Below, piece after piece: positions 1-9,956 of a DNA stretch of 37,828 nt. The notes below the pieces were generated by a model that was not told the origin of the DNA, ran no database searches, and saw nothing but the letters and a program-made list of their open reading frames with translations. Source of the DNA: Rikenella microfusus (GTDB lineage Bacteria; Bacteroidota; Bacteroidia; Bacteroidales; VadinHA17); contig DZBJ01000025.1 of NCBI GenBank assembly GCA_022736275.1, positions 2,282 to 40,109 of the forward strand, written 5' to 3'. Position numbers and translations under genes: made by a program. Each line of letters begins with the position of its first letter. The first letter of the stretch is position 1.

Positions 1-168
1 AGCAGATCGATTATGGTTTTCATCTCGGCTGATTATTAGTGAATTAATCTCTGTTATCAAAGTTAAGTCGTTGTCGGGCCAAAGTCAATTTTATTTTTCA
101 CTCCGGGATATCTTGCATTCCATAGGAGTAATTGGATAAACCGTGGCCGGACAGGACTTATTTGATTA

Positions 169-281
169 CCCTGATGATCTGCAGGATTACCACCGGCTTC
201 ATTTCCCTGCTAAGGTAATCTTCACGTCAGGCATCGGCCCTATTGCCCTTCCCTGATGATCTGCAGGATTACCACCGGCTT
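169..281. repeat. 31-bp direct repeat at cyclophilin 3' end
   Basis: Identical 31-bp copies lie at 169-199 and 251-281, 82 bp apart. The right copy encodes the last conserved residues of the minus-strand cyclophilin (KPVVILQIIR). The left copy lies downstream of that gene's stop and would read the same ten residues followed by VIK and a stop, instead of EGQ and a stop. The sequence before the left copy does not look like the gene, so only the tail is duplicated. Nothing else recognisable was seen in 1-168. Confidence 0.85.
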
Positions 282-833
282 ATCGAGATATTGCCCCGGT
301 GCGTCGATCGAATGGATCCTTTTCACCACATCCATTCCCTCTGTTACTTCTCCGAAGGCCGCAAAACCCTGAAGATCGGGATTTCGCTTGCCGCCATAAT
401 CGAGTTCGGGCTGATCGCCGACACAGATAAAGAATTCCGAGGTTGCGGTTCCAGGATCCCAGCGGGCCATTGATATTGTCCCGTTTCGGTGCCGTATTCC
501 CGTCATTGCAGTCGTCTCATGTGCTATTGGCGGAAATCCGTTCTTCTCCTCCTCCTCATACCGTCCTCCCTGGATGACCTCTATCAGGACCTTGTTCTCT
601 GGCTGGTTATCATTTCTAACAACCCTGTAGAAAAAGGTACTGTCAAACAATCCTGCATCAATGTACCTCAGGAAATTTGATCCTGTCACCGGTGCACGGT
701 TAAGGTCAATCGTGGCATGAATGTCTCCGAATTCCGTCTTTATAATGATTTTTTCGCGGCTCTGGTTAATTTGCCCGTCCAGAACTGAAACCAGAATCAA
801 CGCAAGTAGAGTCAGGGTCAATTTTATTCTCAT
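240..833 (-). CDS. Secreted cyclophilin-type peptidyl-prolyl isomerase
   Basis: Likely catalyses cis-trans isomerisation of X-Pro bonds during folding of exported proteins. The ATG at 833 is preferred over the in-frame ATG at 860 because it starts directly on a basic and hydrophobic signal peptide (MRIKLTLTLLALILVSV) ending near DGQ. The mature part shows cyclophilin landmarks: an ATIDLNRAPVTGSNFL opening, a FFYRVVR segment carrying the catalytic Arg, and GTISMAR followed by ATSEFFICVGDQPELD. The usual ATSQFF is ATSEFF here, and the usual FHRV is FYRV, so it is somewhat divergent. It is about 197 aa, normal for bacterial single-domain cyclophilins. It stands alone, with a 31-bp copy of its 3' end downstream of its stop. 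The family call is firm; periplasmic location is inferred from the signal peptide. Confidence 0.9.
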   Translation of the reverse strand: MRIKLTLTLLALILVSVLDGQINQSREKIIIKTEFGDIHATIDLNRAPVTGSNFLRYIDAGLFDSTFFYRVVRNDNQPENKVLIEVIQGGRYEEEEKNGFPPIAHETTAMTGIRHRNGTISMARWDPGTATSEFFICVGDQPELDYGGKRNPDLQGFAAFGEVTEGMDVVKRIHSIDAPGQYLDKPVVILQIIREGQ

Positions 834-861
834 GCATGCAATATAAATATTTTCATCCACC

Positions 862-1181
862 TTCAGGACTCTCCGGCTTCACTTTCTTTGACCATGCACT
901 TCTTAGTCGTTGACTGGTAGAGGTACTTTTTTTGTGGGTATTAAATCGTATTTTAAGGTAAGCAATACATATTAGCTGTTATTGGGGTCATACATGCAAT
1001 AATCAGATATACAGTTGTTTGCAATGACACATAAATCAAGCCGTAATATGCCGGGCTGCGTCGTCTTCGCATTCAGCAGTCAAAGAGCTGCATTCTTTAC
1101 TTATTTTCACCAGGCATTTCAGGAGGTTCCTGCACCGGAGCACGTCAGTGGTCTGGCGGATTTATAAATGAGACACAGAAA
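862..1181. other. Intergenic stretch without recognised features
   Basis: About 320 bp between the cyclophilin start (minus strand) and the porin remnant (plus strand). I see no convincing ORF, hairpin, RNA gene or TAnnTTTG box. It should hold the divergent promoters of both flanking genes, but I cannot place them. Confidence 0.5.
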
Positions 1182-1553
1182 ATGGTGAAAGGAATTATTT
1201 CAGGATTAAGGAGTTCACACTTTTTTAGGACCAGAACCTGGTTAGGTTTATTGTTTGCCGGAGGACTGGCAATGTCGGTGATTGTGCCGGTTCAGGCTCA
1301 GGATACAGAAGTATTCAAACCCGGAGGCAAAGCGGAGGCAAGGATTTTCACAAGTTTCAGCAGCACATTTGCTGACGGCAAGAGTCACAGCAAGTTCGAT
1401 ATAGGGCGTGCTTACCTGGGTTACGGCTACAATTTTACAAGGAATCTTGACGGGCGCATTGTGTATGATGTTGCTGATCCGGCAGTGGGGAAGCTGAAGT
1501 TTACAGGCATGCTGAAATTTGCCTTTTATTTCAAGGTTTTCACTGTCACTTGA
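1182..1553 (+). pseudogene. Truncated outer-membrane porin (5' remnant)
   Basis: The 123-codon frame starts with a long signal peptide (core TWLGLLFAGGLAMSVIV, ending VQAQ). It continues into what looks like the first beta-strands of a phosphate-selective-porin-like Bacteroidota barrel: FKPGGKAEARIFTSF, then SKFDIGRAYLGYGYNF, then GRIVYDVADP and GKLKFTGMLKFA. Family members normally run several hundred residues with many more strands. Here the frame turns into FYFKVFTVT and stops, so homology appears to break near 1520. The following 110 bp do not continue the porin in any plus frame I checked. A barrel this short cannot form, so I call it a remnant. A genuine small exported protein is less likely. 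Confidence 0.7.
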
Positions 1554-1664
1554 CCTGAAGATCTGAGCAGCACTCTGCGCAGCATCAAACAGGTAGCCCC
1601 TTTCTCCTTCTTCTAAGGTTAACAGGTCATTCGATGATCCGCGAGCTGTCAGGAGACGGAGACA

Positions 1665-2972
1665 CTATTTCGGACCAAGGAGCTGGAACAGAACCCAGGA
1701 AACACCCAGTGTAAATACAATGTTGAATCCCTGTGCTATGAGGAAGCTGTAGAACGGCTTCTTGCTCTCCAGGTGCCTGAAATCAGAGAAGCGTGTCTCA
1801 AGGCCGATGCTGACGAATGCCAGGTTGAACCAGAAGGTGCTGAATGACTTGATCACCTTTCCTGAAGCCTGTGCCGTCTCAGGGCTCAGGATGAAGGAGA
1901 ACACCAGCGATGCCAGGATAAAGCCAAGAACAAACTTCGGGAAGCGTTCCCATATGATGCTGACGGGCACATGTTTCCCCTTTTCGCCTTCGCCTCTCTT
2001 CCTGTAGGCCCAGAAGATTGAGATTGCGAATGCAGCAACACCCAGCAGTACGTTCTGCGAGAATTTGACGATAGTGGCGTATTTGAGTCCCGTCTCCCCG
2101 GCAATGGTGCCTGCGGCAACGACGGCTCCTGTTGTATCAATTGTGCCCCCGAGCCATGCGCCGGTGACTATTTCCGAGAGACCCATCCATTTTGCAATGA
2201 TGGGAAGAAAAATCATCATCGGGATGGCAATGATAAGGACCAGTGAAATTATGAACGAGAGTTTCTTCTTGTCTCCGTTGATCGCTCCGGCTGTTGCAAT
2301 GGCGGCTGAGACGCCGCATATGGAGACAGCGCTTGCCATCATCGTCGAAAACTCGTCATCCACCTTCATCTTGCGCGCAATCCAGAATGCAAAATACCAG
2401 ACCACGCTCACCACTATCACTGCCTGGATCAGGCCGAAATAACCGGCTGTCAGGATATCATTAAAGAGAATTGTGGCGCCAAGAAGCACCAGTCCGATCT
2501 TCACATACAGCTCTGTCAGAACCCCCGGACGGAGCCAGCCGGGCAGCATTCCGATGTTTCCGATAATCAGACCGAGCACGAGCGAAAACAGCACGGTCTC
2601 TAGCCCGATATTCTTAAAACCGGCGTAAGACGAGATGAACTGTGCCAGGACGGCCAGCAAAAAAACCGTGAGGAAACCTGTGATGAACTTTTTCAGGGAG
2701 TCACCGCTCAGAATCACTCCGATCACTGTGATGATTCCAAAGACAAGCAGTGTGGACAGCAATGAAATCCAGAGCGAAGAAGCGCTGAAAATACCGGGCA
2801 TGTCCTGGTTGCTGCTCCATCCGGCTTTTCCGCCGAAAGAGGGGGTGCCAACGTTGTAGCCGGCTATCAATACAACAAGTATCAGGATAAATCCTGTCAC
2901 AACTGATGCCCAGTCCTGTCCGATAATGAATTTTCCTGCGCCTATGGCTTTTTTATTATCTGTCATGGTCAT
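1665..2972 (-). CDS. YeiH/UPF0324-family putative sulfate exporter
   Basis: A polytopic inner-membrane protein of 435 aa with roughly ten or more hydrophobic helices. Family signatures are visible: LGLIIGNIGMLPGWLRPGV, the KIGLVLLGATILF helix, the SICGVSAAIATAGAI segment, and the WLGGTIDTTGAVVAAG motif. This is the YeiH family, often annotated as a putative sulfate exporter; the substrate is experimentally weak in general and not shown by this sequence. The start at 2972 gives MTMTDNKK; a second in-frame Met two codons later is equally possible. It is transcribed alone, diverging from the serine palmitoyltransferase gene across about 200 bp, and its stop lies 110 bp from the porin remnant. 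Confidence 0.9.
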   Translation of the reverse strand: MTMTDNKKAIGAGKFIIGQDWASVVTGFILILVVLIAGYNVGTPSFGGKAGWSSNQDMPGIFSASSLWISLLSTLLVFGIITVIGVILSGDSLKKFITGFLTVFLLAVLAQFISSYAGFKNIGLETVLFSLVLGLIIGNIGMLPGWLRPGVLTELYVKIGLVLLGATILFNDILTAGYFGLIQAVIVVSVVWYFAFWIARKMKVDDEFSTMMASAVSICGVSAAIATAGAINGDKKKLSFIISLVLIIAIPMMIFLPIIAKWMGLSEIVTGAWLGGTIDTTGAVVAAGTIAGETGLKYATIVKFSQNVLLGVAAFAISIFWAYRKRGEGEKGKHVPVSIIWERFPKFVLGFILASLVFSFILSPETAQASGKVIKSFSTFWFNLAFVSIGLETRFSDFRHLESKKPFYSFLIAQGFNIVFTLGVSWVLFQLLGPK

Positions 2973-3114
2973 TTGGGATGTTTATTGTACGGAGTTTATT
3001 TTTCATCAATTCAGATTAAATCGCTGCAAATATGACAACAATTCGCTATTGATTACTAAGCATAAAATGGTATTATTTAGCTGAATCCGCTGCATTAAAG
3101 GCATAATCACCTGA

Positions 3115-4371
<1,257 letters not shown>

Positions 4372-4465
4372 ACCTGATCAAGTACTTCAAAAATCCCAAA
4401 TCGTTAATCCTTGTTCTTAAATCATCAGGTGCCATGCATCAGATCAGGGTTAATCTTGAATTGCA

Positions 4466-5284
4466 ATGAGGAGAGTAATTTTAATAACCGGCATCTCATC
4501 AGGATTCGGTAAGCAGACATCACTACTGCTTGCAGAGAAGGGTCATTGCGTCTACGGTACTGTAAGGAAACCCTCCGGTGTCGATGGGGCTGTCAAAGTG
4601 CTTATTATGGATCTGACAGATGCTGATTCAATACGCCGTGCGGTCAGTGCGGTGGTTGAGAAGGAGGGAAGGATTGACGTGCTGATCAATAATGCCGGGA
4701 TGCATACCGGTGGTCCGGTTGAGACCTCCCCGGCAGAAAACATCAGGCTTCAGATGGAGACAAGCTTCATGGGAATGGTCAGTCTTACCCGTGAGGTTCT
4801 GCCGGTGATGCGAGCCGGCGGAGGGGGCACAATAATAAACATCAGTTCCATAGGCGGTTTGATGGGACTCCCTTTTCAGGGGTTCTATTCCGCCGCCAAA
4901 TACGCCGTGGAAGGTTTCAGCGAGGCCCTGAGGATGGAGACAGCGAGGTTCAATATCAGGGTCATTGTGATAAACCCCGGGGATTTTCATACCAGCAACT
5001 CTGCTAACCGCAGGGGGTACCTTGCGCCGTCCGGGACGGAAGATCCATATCACGTGCAGTTTGAAAGAGCGTTGTCGGTTATAGAGCATGATGAAGCCAA
5101 CGGCGGCGATCCGGCGGTACTGGCCCGGAAGCTTGCAAGGATTGTCGAATGTAAAAATCCCCGTCAGCGTTACATTATTGCAACAGCTGACCAGAAACTC
5201 GCGGTTTTGCTCAAGAGAATTCTTCCCGGCAAGGTGTTTTCAGCAATCCTTGCCAGCCATTACGGCATCAGCAGAAAAAGGTAA
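4466..5284 (+). CDS. Classical SDR oxidoreductase
   Basis: A 272-aa NAD(P)-dependent short-chain dehydrogenase. The Rossmann glycine motif TGISSGFG lies at residues 8-15, NNAG at about 75-78, and the catalytic set is Ser128 in NISSIGG with Tyr141 and Lys145 in YSAAK. The Arg in GTVRKP after the second strand suggests NADP(H) preference. The C-terminus is longer than in minimal SDRs and carries a basic, hydrophobic tail (LLKRILPGKVFSAILASHYG), perhaps for membrane contact. It follows spt on the same strand with a 94-bp gap, so a role as 3-ketosphinganine reductase is plausible. That is inference from context; SDR substrates cannot be read from sequence. It ends 3 bp from the convergent DUF4251 gene. 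Confidence 0.85.
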   Translation: MRRVILITGISSGFGKQTSLLLAEKGHCVYGTVRKPSGVDGAVKVLIMDLTDADSIRRAVSAVVEKEGRIDVLINNAGMHTGGPVETSPAENIRLQMETSFMGMVSLTREVLPVMRAGGGGTIINISSIGGLMGLPFQGFYSAAKYAVEGFSEALRMETARFNIRVIVINPGDFHTSNSANRRGYLAPSGTEDPYHVQFERALSVIEHDEANGGDPAVLARKLARIVECKNPRQRYIIATADQKLAVLLKRILPGKVFSAILASHYGISRKR

Positions 5285-5287
5285 GGT

Positions 5288-5797
5288 CTAAATTTCTCCC
5301 GGTCTCTTGAAGTACTTTGACTGTGCTCTCGGAACAACCTCGCCGGTATAACGTTTTACATCTCCCTTGGTCGGGGTTATGATTACATCTGCTATACTGC
5401 CTCCGGTTTTCTTGAGTGAGATCTCAATTTTGGTATTTATGAAAAAACCTTTTGCCTGCATCGAGACCTTAACATTCCCCTTTTTGTCAGCAACCTGGTT
5501 GAAATCAGAGACTTCAAGCTTATTTGTATTGGTGTTGCCGGTCAGTATCGCTCCCTGCAGATAGGCAAAATCCTTCTCGTAGGAGAAGAATACTGCGACA
5601 TCGGTATTTGTCTCCCAAATGCCGCTTCCGACCATGTATGATTCGGCTATTATAACGAAGTCTTTTGTCTCAATTGTGGCCAGCGCCTGTTCAAACGCGG
5701 CAAGTGCTGCCGCTTCCCTCTCGGCTTTTTTGTCCTGTGAAACTGCCGGCATCAGCGCAGCGGTGAGGAAACATAACGTCATAAAAAATTTCTTCAT
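5288..5797 (-). CDS. DUF4251 family secreted protein
   Basis: A 169-aa protein of unknown function. The ATG at 5797 is chosen because it begins directly on a signal peptide (MKKFFMTLCFLTAALMPAVSQ); the longer frame from 5836 adds an implausible leader. The mature part has a charged helix (DKKAEREAAALAAFEQAL), then beta-rich sequence with FVIIAESYM, VFFSYEKDFAYLQG and VADKKGNVKVSMQAKG, which matches my memory of DUF4251 proteins common in Bacteroidota. Export to the periplasm or outer surface is predicted. It converges with the SDR gene so tightly that the two stops are separated by 3 bp, leaving no room for a terminator between them. Confidence 0.75.
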   Translation of the reverse strand: MKKFFMTLCFLTAALMPAVSQDKKAEREAAALAAFEQALATIETKDFVIIAESYMVGSGIWETNTDVAVFFSYEKDFAYLQGAILTGNTNTNKLEVSDFNQVADKKGNVKVSMQAKGFFINTKIEISLKKTGGSIADVIITPTKGDVKRYTGEVVPRAQSKYFKRPGEI

Positions 5798-5869
5798 GAT
5801 TGTTGGGGTTTTATGAAACTGTTTACAAAAGTACATTTTTAGAGATACAATAAGCGTGCCCGTGCATCA

Positions 5870-6016
5870 ATGCCCCAAATAAATATCCCGGAAATAACAC
5901 GGCGCTTGTCTGACTGCGCATATCTTTTCCTGGGCAGCAGCGAGAACGACTTCATCAACGGAGAGAATATCGTTATCGATGGAGGCATGACCCGGCGGAT
6001 GATCTATGAGCCTTAA
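5870..6016 (+). pseudogene. 3' remnant of a second SDR gene
   Basis: A 48-codon frame too short for most ORF callers. From about residue 14 it reads as the conserved C-terminal end of a classical SDR: CAYLFLGSSENDFINGENIV, then IDGGMTRRMIYEP and a stop. This corresponds to the last helix, the FINGENIVIDGG strand and the tail found at the end of many SDRs. No Rossmann motif, NNAG or YxxxK lies upstream; the preceding 30 bp run straight into the DUF4251 promoter region. I read it as the tail of a gene whose 5' part was deleted. It is a different SDR subtype from the intact SDR upstream, so it is not a duplication of that gene. Confidence 0.7.
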
Positions 6017-6063
6017 CGGCAAAAACAGTTTGGGAAAACCTGCGGGGGTGACGATTCTTTTTA

Positions 6064-6071
6064 TACTTTTG
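6064..6071 (+). promoter_or_regulatory. Bacteroidota -7 promoter box for typA
   Basis: TACTTTTG is an exact match to TAnnTTTG, the Bacteroidota sigma-ABfr -7 element. It lies 20 bp upstream of codon 6092 and 44 bp upstream of the GTG at 6116. A well-spaced -33 TTTG is not evident; the nearest, at 6029-6032, is too far. Transcription would start near 6077. Confidence 0.5.
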
Positions 6072-6115
6072 CAGCCCAAATACTTAAGAATACGGAAGAA
6101 ATAAGAAATATTGCC

Positions 6116-7900
6116 GTGATAGCTCACGTAGACCACGGCAAAACTACGCTTGTAGACCGCATACTGTACCAGGTTAAGCTTTTCCGCGAGAACCAGGTCA
6201 TGGGTGATTTGATCCTCGACAGCAATGACCTCGAGAGGGAGAGGGGTATCACCATTCTTTCCAAAAACGTATCTGTACGTTACAGGAACGTCAAGATCAA
6301 TATAATAGATACACCGGGTCACTCCGATTTCGGGGGTGAGGTGGAGCGTGTCCTGAATATGGCCGAAGGGGTGCTTCTCATCGTTGATGCCTTTGAGGGC
6401 CCGATGCCACAGACCCGTTTTGTGCTTCAGAAGGCGCTGGAGCTGGGGCTCAAACCCATTGTGGTGATCAACAAGGTTGACAAACCCAACTGCAAGCCCG
6501 AAGAGACGCAGGAGAGCGTCTTTGACCTGATGCACAGCCTCAGGGCGACGGAGGATCAGCTTGACTTTCCCACGGTGTACGGTTCGTCAAAACAGGGATG
6601 GATGGGCCCCGACTGGGAGCACCCGACGACTGATGTAAGTTACCTCCTCGATACAATAATAGACCAAATTCCGCCTGCGATGATGTCTGAGGGAACCCTC
6701 CAGATGAGGATCTCCTCCCTGGATTATTCGTCTTACATGGGCCGCATTGCGGTTGGAAAAATCAAGAGAGGAACACTTGTTCCCGGCAGCCAGGTATCGC
6801 TGATAAAGCGCAATGGCACAGTAACAAGGAACACTGTCAAGGAGGTTTATCTCTTTGAGGGCCTTGGGAAGGAGAAGACCAAGAAGCCGGTGCGGTCGGG
6901 AGAAATCTGTGCCGTATTCGGAATGGAGGATTTTGACATTGGTGACACGATAGCTGATTCTGAAGCACCAGAGGGTCTGCCATTTATGCAGGTTGATGAG
7001 CCCACCATGAGCATGCTCTTCACCTCGAACAACTCGCCGTTTTTCGGACGTGAAGGTACGCTTGTCACCTCGCGTCAGCTCAGGGAGAGGCTCTTCAGGG
7101 AGACCGAAAAGAACCTGGCCATGAGGGTTGAGGAGACAGAATCGGCTGATACCTTTATGGTTTACGGAAGGGGCATTCTGCACCTCTCTATTCTGATTGA
7201 GACAATGCGCCGGGAAGGGTTCGAACTGCAGGTCGGCCAGCCGAAAGTACTGATAAAGGAGGTCGAGGGAGTAAAGCATGAGCCGATAGAGGTTCTCACA
7301 GTTCAGGTGCCGGATAATTTTGCCGGAAAGGTTATAGACCAGGTCACCCAGCGCAAGGGGGAGATAGCCAATATCGAGGTAAGGGATGACCGTGCACACA
7401 TCGACTTCAGGATACCGTCAAGGGGGATAATAGGGTTGAGGAACCAGGTACTCACCGTCACTGAAGGGGAGGCCGTGATGGCGCACCGGTTTGACGCCTT
7501 TGAACCGTGGAAGGGAGAGATGGCTGTCAGACGCAACGGCTCGCTCATTGCCATGGATACGGGAACGGCCGTGGCCTATGCCATTGACAAGCTTCAGGAC
7601 AGGGGCCGATTCTTCATTTTTCCCGGTGAAGAGGTCTATATGGGCCAGGTCATCGGAGAGAACACCCGTCAGGATGATATTGTCGTCAATGTCACTAAGA
7701 CCAAAAAGCTGACCAACATGAGGGCTTCCGGTTCTGACGACAAGGCGGTACTGACCCCGCCGTTGCGCTTCTCACTTGAGGAGGCAATGGAATATATCGC
7801 TGCCGATGAGTATATTGAGATCACCCCAAAATCGATGCGCCTGCGGAAGATCAGGCTTGACGAGAACGACCGCAAAAGGCAGAAGTTAAAGAGTGAATAA
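6116..7900 (+). CDS. typA: Ribosome-associated GTPase TypA/BipA
   Basis: A translational GTPase that acts on the ribosome in assembly and stress adaptation. G-motifs are complete: AHVDHGKTT (G1), RERGITI (G2), DTPGHSDFG (G3) and NKVD (G4). EF-G-like domains III and V follow, plus the BipA-specific C-terminus ([12 protein letters not shown] through [16 protein letters not shown]). Length is normal, about 600 aa. The start is odd. The first usable start codon is GTG 6116, but homologs begin seven or eight residues earlier with the beta-strand [14 protein letters not shown]. That strand is encoded in frame from 6092 (ACG GAA GAA ATA AGA AAT ATT GCC), where an ATG would be expected. There is no in-frame ATG upstream. 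Either ACG is used, GTG gives a shortened first strand, or the base is an error. Confidence 0.95.
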   Translation: MIAHVDHGKTTLVDRILYQVKLFRENQVMGDLILDSNDLERERGITILSKNVSVRYRNVKINIIDTPGHSDFGGEVERVLNMAEGVLLIVDAFEGPMPQTRFVLQKALELGLKPIVVINKVDKPNCKPEETQESVFDLMHSLRATEDQLDFPTVYGSSKQGWMGPDWEHPTTDVSYLLDTIIDQIPPAMMSEGTLQMRISSLDYSSYMGRIAVGKIKRGTLVPGSQVSLIKRNGTVTRNTVKEVYLFEGLGKEKTKKPVRSGEICAVFGMEDFDIGDTIADSEAPEGLPFMQVDEPTMSMLFTSNNSPFFGREGTLVTSRQLRERLFRETEKNLAMRVEETESADTFMVYGRGILHLSILIETMRREGFELQVGQPKVLIKEVEGVKHEPIEVLTVQVPDNFAGKVIDQVTQRKGEIANIEVRDDRAHIDFRIPSRGIIGLRNQVLTVTEGEAVMAHRFDAFEPWKGEMAVRRNGSLIAMDTGTAVAYAIDKLQDRGRFFIFPGEEVYMGQVIGENTRQDDIVVNVTKTKKLTNMRASGSDDKAVLTPPLRFSLEEAMEYIAADEYIEITPKSMRLRKIRLDENDRKRQKLKSE

Positions 7901-7990
7901 ACCGGGCCGGTCATCCGGTCATCATGCTTTCTTGTAATTTCAGGATTTTCGGAAATGCTTCAGGAGATTTCTGATTGCCGGTCAGCAAAT

Positions 7991-8022
7991 AAAAAACCGG
8001 CAGATTGCTCCGCCGGTTTTTT
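7991..8022. terminator. Bidirectional intrinsic terminator
   Basis: A perfect 11-bp inverted repeat, AAAAAACCGGC (7991-8001) and GCCGGTTTTTT (8012-8022), with a 10-nt loop. A-rich and T-rich flanks give a T-tract on both strands. It sits between the convergent typA and Gln/Thr-rich genes and should stop transcription from both sides. Confidence 0.85.
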
Positions 8023-8040
8023 CTCAGCCTGTTTTGGTTC

Positions 8041-8553
8041 TTACTTGCGGCCTGCGCCGTTACCCTTGACGGTTGGGGGTTTGTTTGTACTTACGTTTTT
8101 GGCGGTTCCACTGTTTTTGGTGGCGGTCTTGGCCTGATTCATTGATTTCTGGGCTTCACCCTGCATTTTAGCCTGCTCCCGTACCATCTCGCCCTGGCCT
8201 TCACCTGTCTGATTCTGAGCCTGTTTGGCTGTCTCACTCACTCCCTCTCCATGGTTCTGGGTTTTGGTCTGGGTCTGAGTCATGATCGGGTCGCCGCTCT
8301 GTACCTGTTCCTGTACCTTTGCCTGTTCTTTAACCTGTTTCTTGGTCTGTTGTTTAGTTTTGGTCTGGGTCTGAGCCTGGGTCATGATCGGGTCACCGCT
8401 CTGTACCTGCTCCTGTACTTTGGCCTGCTCTTTGGCCTCAATCCTGAGCTGCTTTTTGGTTTTTGTCTGAGTCTGGATAGGATCCGTGGTCTGTGCCATG
8501 ACGCCTGCACTTATAAGAAGTGCTATTGCGCCGAAAAGAATTTTTTTTTTCAT
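8041..8553 (-). CDS. Secreted Gln/Thr/Lys-rich repeat protein
   Basis: No known family recognised. The 170-aa product begins with a clear signal peptide (MKKKILFGAIALLISAGVMAQ). The mature part is low complexity with about two and a half copies of a unit of some 35 residues, built of DPIxTQ, an alternating TQTQTKTK run, and KEQAKVQEQVQSG. The block KEQAKVQEQVQSGDPIMTQ occurs twice identically. A Gln/Ala/Lys region follows, then a basic Gly/Lys tail (VKGNGAGRK). No Cys is present. Signal peptide, Gln-rich middle and basic Gly tail are shared with the protein encoded at 11640-12104, so the two look like functional relatives. It is last in a same-strand run with a sensor kinase, regulator and beta-barrel gene, 62 bp after the kinase. 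Roles as fibre, matrix or coiled-coil protein are possible but unproven. Confidence 0.7.
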   Translation of the reverse strand: MKKKILFGAIALLISAGVMAQTTDPIQTQTKTKKQLRIEAKEQAKVQEQVQSGDPIMTQAQTQTKTKQQTKKQVKEQAKVQEQVQSGDPIMTQTQTKTQNHGEGVSETAKQAQNQTGEGQGEMVREQAKMQGEAQKSMNQAKTATKNSGTAKNVSTNKPPTVKGNGAGRK

Positions 8554-8615
8554 TTTGAACTGCTTTTTGGTTTATTATCGAATAACAGATCAAAAATAAC
8601 CCCCTGAAAATGAAG

Positions 8616-9941
8616 CTATAATGAATTTATGGGAAAAAAGAAAAAAAATTGTGTGCCTTTTTCCGGTTCAGACAGTACTCTTACCGCAATGTCATGAAAA
8701 TCTGCTATTGATTTTGTGATGGCGAGACCGATTCCGGTGCTGTCGCCTGCAGGGTCAAGCCTGGTGCTGAAGCGTGAGAAGAGCTTGTCAAGCTGTTCCT
8801 GTGACATGCCCCTGCCGGTGTCGCAGACAGATACTTCAAACCTGCCCTCGCTCTCCTTCCCGCTTATTTTTATTCTTCCCGAATCGGGTGTGTTTTTTAC
8901 AGCATTGTTCACCACATTGTAGAACATTGAGAAGAGAAGGGACCTGTTGGAGTTGCTGGAAGTGAAGCTGTGGTCACATTCAAGGGCGATAGCTACTCCG
9001 GCATCTTCAGCTATCGGAGCCAGTTCTTCAACAACCTCATTCAGCAGTGATCGCAGGTCAACAGTCTCCTCCCTCAGGTACTGCCTGCTCTCAATTCGGG
9101 CTATCATGAGCAGTGAGTTAACCAGTGTCTTCAGCCGGTGCAGTGTCCTGAGCGACTCCTCTATTCCTGTTTCTATCGCAGGATCAAGGTTTTCCTGAAG
9201 GAGCATGTTTTCGAGTTTGCTGCGCAGCACTGAGACAGGTGTCATCAGCTCGTGTGAGATATTCACCGTGATCTCCTTCTCCTTGCGGAAGAGATCTTCG
9301 ATCTTTCTCATCATCTCCCGCAGGGTGCGGTCAAGCTGAATGAAGTCTGTTGTTGAGGTTACGACCGGTTCTGTACTGACAAGGGAGGGTGATGAGGTCA
9401 ATTTCAGCCTTCCTGTGATGATTCGGAGCGGGCGAAGAATGCGTGCAGTATAGAGGAGGTCGGATATGAGAGTGGTGGCAATGAAGATGGCAAGAAATAC
9501 CAGTATGACCCTGCGGATGTTTCTTGCCGCATAAGTCATGCTCGAAAGACTTTTCCCGATCTCAAGAAGGTAGGTCTGACCGTTAATCCTCAGGGAGTAA
9601 TTGAGAACCCGGTAGTCAATTTCTTCGTCATCTATAAGCCTTTGAGTGACTTCGATGAAATTCCAGTCCTCAGCCAGATATCTCCGCTCAAGGCTGATAA
9701 ATTCCTCCTTTAATATATTGTAGCTGCCGAAGCCTTCCTCTGTGTCCGAAGTGATAAATGGTTCAATGCCCACTTCAGTGATAAGTTCAATGACCTCCTC
9801 CCTTTTGTTTATCAACTCATTGTCAGTCTGGCGTGTGTTGATGCGTTCAATGATGAGGGGGAGGAAACCGAGAAAAAGTGCGGAGAAGACCAGTTTTGAG
9901 AGCAGGTTGAAGAGGGCGAGTTTTGTCTGTAGTTTCATCAT
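8616..9941 (-). CDS. Two-component sensor histidine kinase
   Basis: A 441-aa inner-membrane kinase. TM1 is at about residues 15-31, followed by a periplasmic sensor of about 110 residues with no recognised fold, and TM2 at about 144-163. A HAMP-like linker leads to the dimerisation helix with phospho-acceptor His230 in NISHELMTP. The ATPase domain shows the N box (NVVNNAVKNTP), G1 (DTGRGM), F box (LFSRF) and G2 (GIGLAI). It lies 15 bp downstream of the OmpR-type regulator, its obvious partner, in a run that also encodes a beta-barrel protein and Gln-rich secreted proteins. That suggests the sensor monitors the envelope. The signal is unknown. Confidence 0.95.
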   Translation of the reverse strand: MMKLQTKLALFNLLSKLVFSALFLGFLPLIIERINTRQTDNELINKREEVIELITEVGIEPFITSDTEEGFGSYNILKEEFISLERRYLAEDWNFIEVTQRLIDDEEIDYRVLNYSLRINGQTYLLEIGKSLSSMTYAARNIRRVILVFLAIFIATTLISDLLYTARILRPLRIITGRLKLTSSPSLVSTEPVVTSTTDFIQLDRTLREMMRKIEDLFRKEKEITVNISHELMTPVSVLRSKLENMLLQENLDPAIETGIEESLRTLHRLKTLVNSLLMIARIESRQYLREETVDLRSLLNEVVEELAPIAEDAGVAIALECDHSFTSSNSNRSLLFSMFYNVVNNAVKNTPDSGRIKISGKESEGRFEVSVCDTGRGMSQEQLDKLFSRFSTRLDPAGDSTGIGLAITKSIADFHDIAVRVLSEPEKGTQFFFFFPINSL

Positions 9942-9956
9942 GCTCCCGGGGTACCG

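Noticed and set aside
243..680. Plus-strand frames opposite the cyclophilin gene
   Set aside because: They are antisense to a conserved cyclophilin domain and show no motif.
5867..6535. 222-codon minus-strand frame spanning the typA start
   Set aside because: It is antisense to the typA G-domain and the SDR remnant, has no signal or motif of its own, and would run across the typA promoter.
6587..7399. 270-codon open frame on the minus strand
   Set aside because: It lies wholly inside typA, antisense to clear GTPase motifs. Its residues resemble no protein; it is a codon-bias shadow.
8041..8553. Gln/Thr-rich frame as a meaningless low-complexity shadow
   Set aside because: The signal peptide, its place after the kinase gene, the following terminator, and a second protein of the same layout in the cluster support a real gene.
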